NCBI GenBank assembly: GCA_027943335.1
Contig: BSBK01003253.1
Location: forward strand, 717,501-781,500
From: Chamaecyparis obtusa
Lineage: Eukaryota; Streptophyta; Pinopsida; Cupressales; Cupressaceae
Reading direction: 5' to 3'
Length of the DNA: 64,000 bases
Part shown: positions 37,801-50,149 of the stretch, piece by piece
Position numbering within the stretch: position 1 is the stretch's first letter
Layout: every line of letters starts with the position of its first letter
The notes under the pieces: model-generated
Seen by the model: the letters and a program-made list of their open reading frames with translations, nothing else
Told to the model about the DNA's origin: nothing
Database searches by the model: none
Made by a program: the position numbers and the translations under genes

Positions 37801-40800
37801 TGTAGATCCATTAAATTAGTATAAGATCATATATAAAATATATATTTTTATTAATATAATAATTTTAAAAATATATATCTATAGATAAATAATGACTTGG
37901 GAATCTAAATATTTTTATTTTATTTAATCAATGTAAAAAATTATTTAGTCTTACAATCAAATAGAACTTTACTAATATAGATCTTCTTTAAAATACTATA
38001 ATTATTTTTAATATTTATCTCATATTTTTATTTTTAGAGCTCAAATTAGCTCTTGTGTTTAATGTGTTTAAGTATTTTAACACAAATTTAAGAATATTTT
38101 ATGAAATTAAAAAAATTCAAATAAGTTAATAAAAATTCTATGAAATTATTCTTATTATTTAGATTTTAAAATAATTATGTTTTAGTATTAGAAGGACAAT
38201 TTCAAATGGATAGGTAATAGATTAAAAAAAATGTTTGATATAGATTTATTTATACAGTGAATATGTATTTTTAATAGTTAATTAAATAAATATTTTGTAT
38301 TCTTAAAGATATAAAAATGAAGGAAATATTATTCATGAAAAAAAGAGTATAGGTGCAATATTTAGAAACTTTTACACTAAATAGGAATGGTATATGTATA
38401 TATATAATTATAATACTATTAAACAAATTTTAAAAATATATATAATAAATAATTGTTAGTTGTTAATAGATAAATTATTTTTAAAATAATATATTTGAAT
38501 TTTAATAAAAAATTACATGTATAATATTTTTATTTTAATAATTATATTATTGTCAATGGAATGAGGTTGTCTTCAAATGATAATGTCATAAGGTTCTCAT
38601 GTTGAGATCCATGTTTGAATCTTTCTAAGTGACATTTATGTTTCACACAATGTCACAAGATATAGTATCCCCCTTGTGGCAACAGTTAGATTAAAATGTA
38701 ATTTTATTCTATATTATATTAAAATTTTAATAATGTGATTATTTAACTTTTAAAAATATATATCTAGATAATATTTTTAAATTTCTTATATAATATACAT
38801 CTTAAAATCAATTAATTATGTTTCATAAATACTTTAATATAATATTTATTAAAATATTAAAATATATTATTAACCATTAATATATTATATTTATTATTTT
38901 ACAAATATAAGTTTTAAACACAATAAAATATATTTTCAAATGATAAAATAACTTATATAATTTTCTATTTCATATTCATATTGATGTCAAATAGCATAAA
39001 AATCTCACCTAACCCTAAAATGTTTGAAATTTAGAATTTCTTTAAAATAGTAATTTAAAAAATTTAAAACTGCACCATATTCCTTGAAAAGGAGGAGTGT
39101 ATGGCAATGGTCTCTGATTTGACTTTACCACAGAATTATGAGGCTCGATGGGCCATATGCCACAAGACTTCTGCTTTCCAGTTTTCCCTGACTTGTTGAC
39201 TGAGATAAATTTGATACGTGTCTGTCCCTCTTATTTAAATATTTAAAGTGTGATATTTAAATATTTTTTCATTAGATTAAATTCTAAATTTCTTTAAGAT
39301 AGTAATTTTAAAAATTTATTATTATATTTAAATATAATTTGTTTCCATTAGCTAATCTTTTTATATATTATATATTAAATTGCTAATATTTATTATTGAT
39401 TATATTTATTTTAAACAATTATTATAATCTAACAAATTTATAAAATAAATCGTATAATATTATTATTAATTAAAATATATAATATATATCATATGTTATA
39501 TTATATTATAGTTTTATATTGCAGTTAAATTAAATATATAATTAGAGTGCTATTAAGTTTCACATATTGTTATTTAACTAATTAAATATATAATAATCAT
39601 TATATTCAATTTAAATTTTCAATCTCTTTTTATTTCTAATTAATTTCTTGACCAATGTTTCTACTAGTGAAATATAGAATATTTTAATAGACATATATTA
39701 CTATTATATTCTAATTTATGAAGCATTTATAATAGTTTTCATTTTTTAGATTTATTTAACCAATAATATTAGATTTATTTTATTAATAATATAAGATTTA
39801 TTTTTATAATCTATGATGTTATTTATGTTAATGTTGAATCTAAGTTTTGAAATATATAATATGAAAATTTTAGTAATGTTTATTTATATTATGTTATAAT
39901 ATTATACTTCAAAAAAATTAATGATATAAATATAAGTAAAAAATTAATTTTAAAATATTTAAAGATATTAGTATTAGTTGAAAAATAATTTTAGATAATC
40001 TTTTTAATACTGAATGACATTAAGTTTAATAGTTTAACAACATTAACATAAGTAACATCATATATTGTGAAAATTTGTTACACCTAAATAAATTATGTAA
40101 AAATTTGAATGATTAGAACTTTAAGATATTAACATTAATATTATTTAACTTTTAAAAACACTAATTTTTTGTAAATATAATTATTAATAAAATTATATAT
40201 TTTCATATTTTTAATTAGATTATATGTTTAATTTTAAGAAATAAAATACAAACTTTAAAAAATAAATACATAATTTAGTATAAAAATATTGAAATATATA
40301 ATTTCAACATATATTTTAAAAATAATTAAATTAACTTATTATTATATAAACATCAAACTAATTAATTATATATTATAATTTAATTATATAAATAAATAGT
40401 TCATATATATAAAAATATAATTTTATATATTATTAAAATTTTCAAATATATTATTTGAAATTTCTCACAAAGACATATGAATAATTTTAAAGGATATTTT
40501 CATTCATATAAAATATAATTTTTCATTGATATTATTATTAAAAGATTATATTGTTAAATAGTAATAAATTTTAATAAAAATTATTATTTTTAAAATTAGA
40601 TATTCAAAATTTGTAATAATAAATTATATTATGAATCAAATTCATTGACTCATGTTTCATAATGTTCACAAGCACCTATCTCTCATAAGAATGCATAAAA
40701 CACTTAGCATTCATTGCATCTAGGTATGCTAGGCACACTTAATGAAAATTCCATCCAAAATTAAATCTCATTTTACTTGCAACCTCATTTAAAAAATTTT

Positions 40801-40857
40801 GGAATAAATATTATACCTTAAAATCAATTGATATTTTCTAAAGTTGTATTCTTATCT
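37801..40857. other. Very AT-rich spacer
   Basis: About 3 kb of almost pure A/T runs, broken by two GC-richer islands: a SINE-like patch (about 38560-38700) and a ~150-bp patch at 39070-39220 of unknown nature. The LINE is inserted at its right side, and the same AT-rich texture continues at 46.92-47.2 kb. Confidence 0.7.
38560..38700 (+). mobile_element. Possible tRNA-derived SINE relic
   Basis: A GC-richer island in AT-rich sequence. CATGTTTGAATCTTTC (about 38610) resembles a polymerase III B box (GGTTCGAATCC). The A-box candidate TTGTCTTCAAATGATA about 40 bases before it is weak. No target duplication found. Confidence 0.3.
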
Positions 40858-41003
40858 ATTTTAATGATTATTTTTTTCTATTAGATATAAGAGGATCAAA
40901 AAATAGAACCGAAGAGTTCAAAGAGTATCAACAAGGAGGCCAAGCCTCAAACCGAAACCAGAGTATCAACTGTACAAAAGATCAAAACATGAGGAGCAAC
41001 CAA

Positions 41004-42527
41004 CTAGTGAAGAATATCAAAATGGGTGTCAACCCAAGCAGTCCAGCTGAGCGGACCCTCCATCCAGACAATATTTTTGCGCTGTTGAATTTGAGTTAAT
41101 ATGAACAGCTCTTCTTTCCTGGCGTTGACATTTTTCCTGATCTCCTTATTCAGTCTTTTACAAGCCTGCTCAAAAGCCTGCAAGTCATCCAACATTCTTC
41201 TCCATTGATATCCATGCTTCATCTCATAGAAGAAGAAGGTAGCATGACCGTCTTCAAGGAATCTCTTCAACTTATCTTTCTCAATCATCATAGTGGCATG
41301 GACCTGCAAGAAAATTTTTAGATGCGTGAGTTTTTGAAAAAACTCAGTAAGAACCCTCGGCTTACCTTGGTACCTCTCCTCATTCCTGCATTTCCAGATC
41401 TGCCAAAGGATGTTAGAGGACAACATATTCCAAAATATATTGGTATCCTTAGGAAGACCAATGATATGACCAGTAACAATGTCTAAAATATTCACATTAA
41501 TAGGATATGTGATACCAAACATATTCCAAATTTTTTTAGCAAAAATACAATCAAAAAGAATGTGTCTACCAGTTTCAGGAAGCCTACATAAGTTGCACAT
41601 GTCAAAGTTAGCATAATCTCTTCTAACAGGAAGCTTATCAAGCATAACAAGCCATTTAAAGCATCTAATTTTAGGTTCAATAGGAATTTTCCACATGAAA
41701 TCAAAATATTTTTTCCAAGCATCAGCTTCAAAGGAAGAGTACCAAACGATGTTAATATGCTCATTAATATCTTTATTCTGATCAATAATTCTATAAATAT
41801 TCTTAGCCTTAAGATTAGCCATGACAACTCCATCCGGCCATTTACATTTTAAATGCCTATGGGAGTCAACATGACAAACAGTAGGAAGATTATTAGAAGC
41901 CTGAACAATCATATTGTAGGTCTTCCTTTGAGAACCAGGGATGTCATACTTCATTTTGAGCTCATCCCAAGGAATGAGACGATCTTGCTCAAAAAGGTCA
42001 ACAAATTGATTTATACCCTTCTTAGCCCACAATCTGGTAGAACATCCTTGGGATAGGGCCAGGGGTTTGCCATTTAGGTGCAAATTCGACCAAATGGATC
42101 TTTCACCATGGAGTTGATTTTTATTGTAACAGTCCTTGTTGGTGATGAATTTCCTGACATGGTCCCAAGCCTTCCAAATAGATTTGAAAACCACAGAGCC
42201 TTGGACGATGACTGGGAAATTGCCAACAATAAGATCACAAAATGGGAGGTTTTTCCAAGATCTAGCTTTCTTAGGACAACCTCTTTCAATATTATGCCTA
42301 ACCAGCACCTTCCAAGGACTGTTACCCTCCAAGGAATGAAAGATCCATTTAGCAGATAAGGCAATACCTTGAATTTTAAGGTCCTTAAGCCCCAACCCCC
42401 CAAGGATCTTGTCAGTATGGCACCAGTCCCATTTAACAGCATGCAACTTCTTGTTATCTTTACCATTAGACCAAAGAAAGTGCCTAATAGCCTTTTGAAT
42501 TTCTAAGATCTGATAGTTATTGAACAA
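41004..42527 (-). pseudogene. LINE ORF2, thumb and zf-RVT C-terminal region
   Basis: In frame with the reverse transcriptase, separated only by the TGA at 42528-42530. It contains the KWDWCHTDKILGGLGLKDLK stretch after the polymerase and the zf-RVT zinc region near 41.6 kb (FKWLVMLDKLPVRRDY ... CNLCRLPETGRHILFDC). There is no RNase H domain, as in many plant L1 elements; the end is a long charged tail. Stop at 41004, about 130 bp before the poly(A). Confidence 0.88.
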
Positions 42528-44234
42528 TCAGGCAGAGGAGTAATATATACTATATGAAGACAACATCTTTTGACAGACCTGAATTCTACCAGCCAGGGAT
42601 AAGGCTCTGTTATGCCATTTATTAAGCTTTTTATCAATTTTCTCCTTAATCCAGGACCACATGTCTTTAAGAGCAAGTTCCATAGAGAAGGGGATGCCAA
42701 GGTACTTAACAATCTTGTTGGGGCCACCCCATTGGAAACTGTATTGGGAAAACCAGTTAGGGCGTTGCTCTTCCCATCCAAGATAGATGGATTTAGATTG
42801 GGAAATGCGAGCACCCGAGATAGAGCAGAATAAATCAAGCTTTCCTTGAAGGGCCTTAAAATTTCTTTCAGAAAGTTCAAAGAATAGGGCGGTATCATCA
42901 GCAAATTGACAATTAATGAGCTCATCATCATTAGGGAGATACATACCTCTAACCTCAGGAGACAAAGAGTTATCTCTGAGGATATAAAAAAGAGCTTCTG
43001 AAGCAATAACAAACAAGGCAGGGGCTAATGGGCAACCCTGTCTAATGGACCGGCCAAGAGAGAAGGGGGTGGACATGGAACCATTAACCTCAACTTGAGC
43101 AGAGGCATCATTAAGAAGCACCTGAACAACATTACAAAAGTATGGGGGGAATCCAAAGGCTTCTAGCATCATAATAATGAAGTTCCATTCAACCCTATCA
43201 TAAGCTTTCTCAAAATCAAGAAGAAGCATAGCAGAATTCTGATGAGAGCATTTAGCCCACTCCATGGCTTCCCAACTGGTAATAAGATTCTCAAGAATAT
43301 ATCTACCCTTGATAAAACCAATCTGAGTAGCACACACAAATTTAGGGAGAATATATACCAATCTGAGAGCCAAGATTTTAGCTAAAATCTTATAAGAGAC
43401 ATTGAGAAGAGTAATTGGTCTCCAATTTTTAATGAGGGCCTTGTCACCATCTTTGGGAAGAAGTTTGATGATGCCCCTATTAATTTCATGACACAAAGTG
43501 CCATTAGAAATGGCTTCAGCAAAAAGCTCTTGAAGATCTTTACATATCCAACTTATGTTAGCCTTATAAAATTCGACAGGAAACCCATTAGGGCCAGGGG
43601 CCTTATCATTATTAAGGGCTTTAACAGCAATCTCAATCTCCTCAAGGGAGATATCTTTAGATAAATAGGAGATATCACTATAATCCAATTTATTAGAAAT
43701 CAAAGGTTTACACTTATTCCTAGCGTCCTCAGCCTCCTTAGAGTTCTCGAAAGTGAACAACTTCTTGTAATAATTGGCAAAGGCTTGGGTGATAACCTCA
43801 AGATCAAATATATCCTAATTATCAATTGAGAGTTTGTCAATGGACTCTTTGCATTGTTTATGCTTAAGGAGATTAAAGAAAAATTTAGAGCCCCGGTCCC
43901 CGAATTGGAGCCAATGGGACCTAGATCTGATCTTAGCACCCCGAATTTTAACTTGTTGGTGATTTCTGAGGGCATCCTTAGCCGCCATGACTTGAGACAA
44001 GAGATCAAGGTTAGAGGAGTCCTCTTGAATATTACTTTTTGCATCCTAGAGATCAGAACACAGTTGTTTTTCAATATATCTATAGTCCTTGGCCCTTTTT
44101 TGGCCAATAGTCTGGAGGAAGCTCTTCCAGGCAGGAAGGTTGGCATTCCATCTATCCAAATTGGAAAGGTGATGAAAGTTAACTTTATTGATACCTCTAA
44201 TAATTTGGATAGCAGCAAAGGACATCCTCATCAA
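42528..44234 (-). pseudogene. LINE ORF2, linker and reverse transcriptase
   Basis: One frame runs from 44234 to 42528 with stops at 44046 and 43815. The linker has SHWLQFGDRGSKFFFNLLK. The polymerase blocks are DKAPGPNGFPVEFYK, NWRPITLLNVSYKILAKILA, QIGFIKGRYILENLI, LLLDFEKAYDRVEW, GRSIRQGCPLAPALF, FADDTALF and KYLGIPFS. The active-site pair is present as FADD (YADD in most relatives), so aspartates are intact. The frame ends at a TGA at 42528 that was probably TGG. Confidence 0.93.
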
Positions 44235-45005
44235 GGAGGAGGCTAGAATTCAAAATAAACTTATGGCTATTGACCTTAGGATGCAGAGGGCTATTGATGA
44301 AATTGACCCAGGTGAAAATAGGGTGATGATCAGAAAGAGTAGTAGCAATGACCTGAACAATATTACCAAGACGATCAGGGGGAAAGGAGAAGGAATGTTT
44401 ATTAGCATAAAAATGGTCAAGTCTGGAATAAATCCGAGACTGGCCCTGTTGAAAGTTGCACCACATGTGCCAAATACCAAGGTTAATATCTTTATTACCC
44501 GCAATAGGGTCAAACAGGTTTTTAGAGTTTAAGAATCTGTTCCAATGAGGTTTTTCATTGTCCTTCCAGTAAAAAGGGTTGCCCCCAGCTTTATCATCCT
44601 GAGACTCAATCATGTTAAAGTCTCCACCGAATAGCCAATGAATATCAGGAAGATTGATCAACCAATTCCATAGAGCAATTCTTTCTTTAGGGTCATTAGA
44701 GGCATATATAGAACAAATGCCAAATAGATTATTGTCCTGTTGAATAATACACCAAACAACTCTCTGACAAGGGGAACATCCATTCTCAGTAATGTATTTT
44801 TCCCATTTAGGGTTAATAAGAAGGGCAATTCCTCCTCTTCCTCTAACATGGTTAGTATAAAACTTAATGGCATCTTTCCATATAAAATTAAGATTAGACT
44901 CAAGCACGAATCCAATAGCTTTAATTTCTTGCATCATAAAGATATCCATAGATTGGAACGAATTAATCAGACAAGAGACTCGAGCCCCCTAACATTCCAG
45001 GATAA
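44197..45005 (-). pseudogene. LINE ORF2, endonuclease domain
   Basis: The start SWNVRG (about 44.99 kb) is in a neighbouring frame; a 1-bp shift leads into MDIFMMQEIKAIGF. Catalytic signatures follow: QEIK (metal ligand E), GGDFNMIESQDDKAGG, YSRLDHFYAN and SDHHPIF. This exonuclease/endonuclease/phosphatase fold nicks the target DNA. A second frameshift near 44.22 kb separates it from the rest of ORF2. ORF1 and ORF2 overlap or abut at about 45.01 kb. Confidence 0.9.
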
Positions 45006-45010
45006 GCAAT

Positions 45011-46785
45011 TCATTTGGAAACATTGCTAGGGGTAGAACACGCAGCTCTAGCTACATCAGCCGAGAGTGAAGCCTTATTCGAGGGCTCTCCTGATTCCTT
45101 CCCAGAAGGTTTGTTCTTGGAACCAGGAGGCCTGCCCCTTCGTTTAGTCGTTGAGGCATCAGTTCTAAGATCTTCATATTCGGATTGGGAGTCTACTTCC
45201 ATAGATGGAAAACCAGAGGAGCCATCGAGAAGTGGCATAGCTGGGATAATTTCGAGGGAACAGTCATCCTCGAGTTCTTTGAAGACTTTTTGAGGGAGTT
45301 TCCGAAAGGAATCCTTAGAAAGGGAGTTTCTGCCAGTATTCACACTCTGCGGTATGTCATTATTTTGAACCACTGCAGGGCTAAGAACCTGAGGAGCTTG
45401 ATGGCCAACAAGATTATTAGGGCCAATGATAGGGCTAAGAACCTGAGGAGCTTGAGAGCCAACTGTATTATTAGGACCAGCGATAAGGGCTCTGGGTCAG
45501 GAATTATTATTGCCCTTACGCCTTCTCTTGTTTCGAACAACGACAAATCCATCATCCGAGTTAAGATCAATAGTAAATCCGCATAGGGGAACACTTGAGG
45601 ACCGGACTGAGGATGCGAAGCAACTGAACCAGAGGCAAGAGGAAGGCTAGCAGCATTAACCTCAGGCGTCATCATAATAACAGCGGTGGGAAGAGGAACA
45701 GAGCTGGAAGACTTGGGGGGAAGATTAGAGGTTGGCTGGGTAGGGTTTCTAGCAGGGTTTTTTTTAATAATCGGGCAATCCTTCATGAGGTGCCCCTCTT
45801 TATGACAGAGGAAACAAGCATTTAAACCACCCAAAATTTCTATCGGACAAACATATGATTCATTAAGGATGTTAACCGCAATATTAGCAGGGATTTCTTT
45901 GCCAGGAAGGAGAGAGATTAAAACTCTGGCGTCCATATGAGGAACAAACCTCACAGTATCATCCATGCGAATAGTTTTCCCGAGTGGTTCCAGCAATTGA
46001 GGCAAGAAACGCCATAGAAATGGCGGTATATTTTTCACCAAAATCCACCTCGAAGCAGATAGGGCTAAGACTTCATTGTGCACCGCTTCCGGCGACCAAG
46101 CCAGAGCCCTAAACGAGGTAGAACCCACAATCCAATATTGTTTCTTAAGAACTTCTTTTTGAGCATCCTGGTTAACAAAGAATATCACATACAAACCCTT
46201 TTGTATTTGTCGACAGAACGATATGTGAAACCCTAGCTTAATATTCCAATAATTATGAAACCAATCGTCCATAAATTTTCGTGGAGGACATTTATCCAAT
46301 TCAACAGTTGAAAAAAATATAGCAGTGTTCCTTAACCTAGTTTTTTCCTTAACAATCTCATCCAACATTTCCAAATTAGGAACAATAGCAAAGGGAGCAA
46401 TGGAAGCCGAGGCGGACTTACCGTTTTCGGCGGCTTCATTGGTACAGGGGCTAGTGAACTCAAACCTGGCCTTCGAGTTGATATCCGCGGAGAGAGCCAC
46501 AGCCTCAGAGAAAGACTTGGGTCGGCTACTAAGAGGGTTAGAATGACAAGGGACGCCATTAACACCAGCTTTATTTACCGCTGGAGATGCGTTACCAGGT
46601 ACAGGATCGTTGCAGAGAGCATTAAAATCTAGCATATTAGTATCATTAAGAGGAAGGGAAGGAGAGATATCACTAGTTTCAAGGGCAAGCACGAAGGCCT
46701 CCAGCTGTCTCCTGCTGCCCCCATCGAGGTCATCGGACGACGCCACCTTGCCGATGGCCAGTGCCACAGAAATAACCTCCGTCAC
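45011..46785 (-). pseudogene. LINE ORF1 (nucleic-acid-binding protein with CCHC knuckle)
   Basis: Starts MTEVISVALAIGKVASSDDL. The middle (KCPPRKFMDDWFHNYWNIKL ... YVIFFVNQDAQKEVLKKQYW ... PPFLWRFLPQLLEPLGKTIR) is the DUF4283-like fold of plant LINE ORF1. Then comes the knuckle CFLCHKEGHLMKDC near 45.8 kb. After about 45.58 kb the frame shifts by one; the true frame continues as DGFVVVRNKRRRKG, with a TGA near 45.50 kb, a two-fold GPNN...QAPQVLSP repeat, and a basic RRGRPPGSKNK tail (an AT-hook-like GRP) to the stop at 45011. ORF1 coats the element RNA. Original length about 590 residues. Confidence 0.87.
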
Positions 46786-46923
46786 CGTCTAACAACCGCC
46801 TTCGCAACAAGATTCAAACAAAAAAACTTCGCTAATAAATTTTCACTAAAAGTTGCAGAGCGTAAATTTATAATCACATGTGGATTATTTAATTACAATA
46901 CATAGATCATTTTAATGATTATT

Positions 46924-47518
46924 AAATTATAACATATATAATATATGTTATATGAAATTTTAAAAATAATTTAATTTATTCAATTAAAAAAAAAATTTAA
47001 AAAAATAATAATAAATAATGTTATTAATTTTTTTTATAAAATATAATATTCAAATATTATATTTATTATTTTATTAATATAACCTTTTAAGTAAAAGTTA
47101 ATAAATAAAAATTAATAAGAAAAAAATTAAAATAAAATATTTATAAAAGTGAAAAAAAGCTGTTGATTTAATCTGTCAACAAATTTTTTAAATACGTACA
47201 ATGTCAAGTCTGTCAAAATTTACTGTAAAGGGTAGCTAGTATAAATTCTTATAAAATAATAAATATAATATTACGTGCAGTGTCAGGTCTGTCAGAATTT
47301 ACTGGCAGCAGTACGTAGCCATGACATATATAATTGTGATTGGCATCCAGCCATATCGAATAGATAGCCATTGCCGCAAAGCAGAAGCAGATGAATACTT
47401 TTATAATTTCAAATGTCGACAATGCCGGGGAAAATACGAAATTATTTATTTTGGTGACAGAAACGACGAAAAGCGTGAATGAGAAGCGGAGAGAGCACTT
47501 TCGTTGGACTCCACCTAC
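46924..47518. other. AT-rich spacer with a local ~83-bp repeat; intron side of the LRR relic
   Basis: A TACGT(A/G)CA(A/G)TGTCA(A/G)(G)TCTGTCA phrase occurs at about 47195 and 47272, each followed by AATTTACTG. The part from about 47.28 to 47.52 kb is probably intron of the LRR gene to the right, since a splice donor lies at its edge. Confidence 0.5.
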
Positions 47519-47800
47519 CTTGATGGTATCGTACAAGGAAAGTAATTGCTGACAAGTGACTGCAATGAAAATGCTCTCCAAAGACTTGAGACCAGCCAAG
47601 CAGCTTCCGAACGTTGCGCTGGAAAGTTTCTTACATCCCATTCCCACCAATTTCAACGTTGTCAATCCTTGCAAAGATTCCAATCAGGCAAACCCGTCAG
47701 ATGACATGACTTGCTTACGTCTAATCTACACAGACTTTTCAGTTCGGACAAGCACAATAAATTTTCTCCACTTAACTTCTCTATTTCAGATTTGTTTTTT
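47519..47800 (-). pseudogene. Leucine-rich-repeat exon fragment, NBS-LRR type
   Basis: Minus-strand reading from about 47.8 kb: KLSGENLLCLSELKSLCRLD, VSKSCHLTGLPD, then after a 1-bp shift and in a neighbouring frame LESLQGLTTLKLVGMGCKKL, FGSCLAGLKSLESIFIAVTC, QQLLSLYDTIK. Leucines recur every ~23-24 residues with the LxxLxxLxLxxC pattern of plant TIR/CC-NBS-LRR disease-resistance proteins, which sense pathogen effectors in the cytoplasm. The exon ends in a good donor, AAG|GTAGGT (exon edge 47519). No NB-ARC or TIR piece is in the window. It is the only host-gene-like sequence here; a frameshift suggests a relic. Confidence 0.6.
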
Positions 47801-49709
47801 CAAACTTTCTTTATATATTTTACGTTATAGTTTACGTTTTATCTGATGCCGCGCCATCTGTAGTTCTTCGCTACTATAGGCTGTACCACTATTTACCGCA
47901 AAAAGGAAAGAGGCTATGTCCACAACATGACAGATATGATGAGTAAGAATTCCAACTTTACCCAGACTTTTCTTTACTTTGTCCACAATTGTAATGCAAG
48001 ACAGCTGGATGAATGGAGTTGATTAGACTTCAGCTTTTGAGTTTTCACCTACCTTCTGACTGTAGAGAATATATGTACAACATTGACAACCGCAATAGTA
48101 TGAATACGGCTGATAAGAGCTCTGCTTTCCCTTATTTCCACCTTTCTTAGTTTTTTTTAACTTGAGAAGTTCGTAATCATTTTCCTTAGTAAATGATTTC
48201 TCCTGTACACATGATTTCTTCTGCACTGTAGAACTGTAATCTTTTTTCCCATTTGAATGTCCGCGGAAATTTTAAATAATTTTCGTAAATGTATTATTTG
48301 GACTTTTTTTACTTTTCTTTGTATTTTTTTTGAATTGTTCAATAAAATAAGTATTAGTTTTTTTAATCTTTTAGTTTTTTTTCAATTAGAAAAATGCAAA
48401 TTACAAGATTTAAAATGCTTTAATTTATTAGTTGATTAGAGATAGTTTCTGACTTTGATTGTGTATCATTTTTGTTTTCAATTTTATGATTTTTTTTCCA
48501 GTCTCTCTAATTGTGAGAGATGATGTAATCAAAAGGAAGCTTCTTATAAAAGACACTTAATTTAATAGCAAAATTTATTTTCTAAACATTGGATGGCATT
48601 GAATTAAAATATTCTACAATTGAAAAAAAAAAGTTCTTTCATCTTCACTTCTATAATTTTACAAAATAAACTAAATAAATAGTTAGATAATATGTTAGCA
48701 CTCTTTTCTATTGAATTGTTTCTAAATTTAATTTAAAATTATTTATTTTACTTCTGTTTCAAATGATTATTTTTTCAATCAGAATTTTATGAATTATATG
48801 ATAATTATAGAATTAATATAAAATTAATTTTTGAAAATGTAATAGGTATCATAATAGTTTTGCTATTCATTTATATAATTTGTAATCAAAGCAAGGGGTA
48901 TGAAAGTTTGATATGATTAAGTGAGAAGTTCCATTAGTTGAACATTTATCAATAGTTATTGAAATAGAAAAATATCAAGAAATATTTATTTTTATGTTAG
49001 TAAATATCATGTACAAATGATTATATTGGATCTAAATTTTCTAGCTATCTATTAAAGTGTTCAATGAACATTTGATGAACAAGGATTGAGAGTTCATTTC
49101 ATATTTCATGTAGAATAAAATAAACAATTCATTGAAAATAAAAGTTACTTATGAAAATATTATAAAATATCAAGTTAATGTTTATACAACATTAATACAT
49201 ATTTGATATTTAACATAAAATATTCAACAATACCACTCTTAAACAATTAAATTGGTATTTTCACCAATATGAATATTCAAATATTCTCACTCAATACAAT
49301 AAAAATTGTTATTTATCAAAGTCATTCCATCTCTCACATGTATTATGTAAGAAATGTTCAGTTTGGAGACATCAACTATATGATACTCTCTAAAGTTGTA
49401 AAATAAAAAATTAGATGCGAAGCTCACGCATGTGAAAAATCTAAGAACAAGGTAAATATTCAAAAGATTTAAAAGACAAATAAAAAGACTTTATAAATAA
49501 TACATGAAAATTTAAATATTTTATAATTTTAGATACAAAATAGGATAGATAGCACTCATAAAATTACATAAAAGTATATACTTTTATAAAAGTCAGCAAA
49601 AAAGGTTTTCATATGAACATATAAGAGTCTTAAGAATGTATTAAAATTAGAACTACTCAACATTGCCTATAAAATTTATATTTTTCTTTAAATAAAAATA
49701 CTATGATTA
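47801..49709. other. AT-rich spacer, no gene
   Basis: No domain, repeat family or element end recognised. Short minus-strand frames at 48.02-48.34 kb are Lys-rich and unsupported. Confidence 0.55.
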
Positions 49710-49850
49710 AAGGGGTGGTGGTCTAGCTCTATTGGTGAGTTTTTTTTGTGAAGCACAAGGTCATGAGGTCCAATCTGCCCCAATCCATGTGGTACCGGAG
49801 GACGCGTCACATTAGTGTTACTGGTCACGTTAAAATTACTAAGTGTATTG
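49710..49850 (+). mobile_element. Probable tRNA-derived SINE
   Basis: TAGCTCTATTGG (49724-49735) is close to the tRNA A box (TAGCTCAGTTGG). GAGGTCCAATCTG (49765-49777) resembles a B box about 40 bases later, the spacing of a tRNA head. No tRNA cloverleaf or CCA-proximal stem can be formed, so a SINE head is likelier than a tRNA gene. The 3' end and target duplication were not found. Confidence 0.45.
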
Positions 49851-50149
49851 CAGCCTAGTTTATATCAAGAATACAAAAATTATCACATATCAAAAGATTT
49901 AAAAATAATAATAAAAAGTAAAAAATACTCAAAAATTAAAACTAATTTACCTAGAAATGGACCTTGCAAAGTGTATGTACAAGATAAAAATGGACCTTGC
50001 ATAGTATATGGACAAGAAGATATTTCTAAAAATATTTCCCTAAGATAGCATTAGAGACAACCAATGGATTAAAGGAAGACAAGCAAACTACACTGCACAA
50101 ACCCTATCTAAAGCCCTAGCAGTGAGTGACATTGTCTTATTTGTTGTGC

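Larger units (their letters stand above)
40873..46908 (-). mobile_element. Full-length L1-type LINE, decayed
   Basis: Both flanks carry the 15-bp direct repeat ATTTTAATGATTATT (40858-40872 and 46909-46923). The 3' end on the minus strand is ATCTAATAG followed by seven A, a short poly(A) tail. Inside, in order, are ORF1 with a CCHC knuckle, then ORF2 with apurinic-type endonuclease, reverse transcriptase and a zf-RVT C-terminus. The length of 6.0 kb and this order are normal for plant L1 elements, which integrate by target-primed reverse transcription. Frameshifts in both ORFs and at least four premature stops mean it is inactive. Confidence 0.93.

Noticed and set aside
42612..44532. Plus-strand open frames across the LINE
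   Set aside because: Antisense to the clear minus-strand endonuclease and reverse transcriptase blocks.
49710..49790. Functional tRNA gene
   Set aside because: Only A and B box resemblance; no acceptor or anticodon stem can be paired and no terminator T run at the right place.
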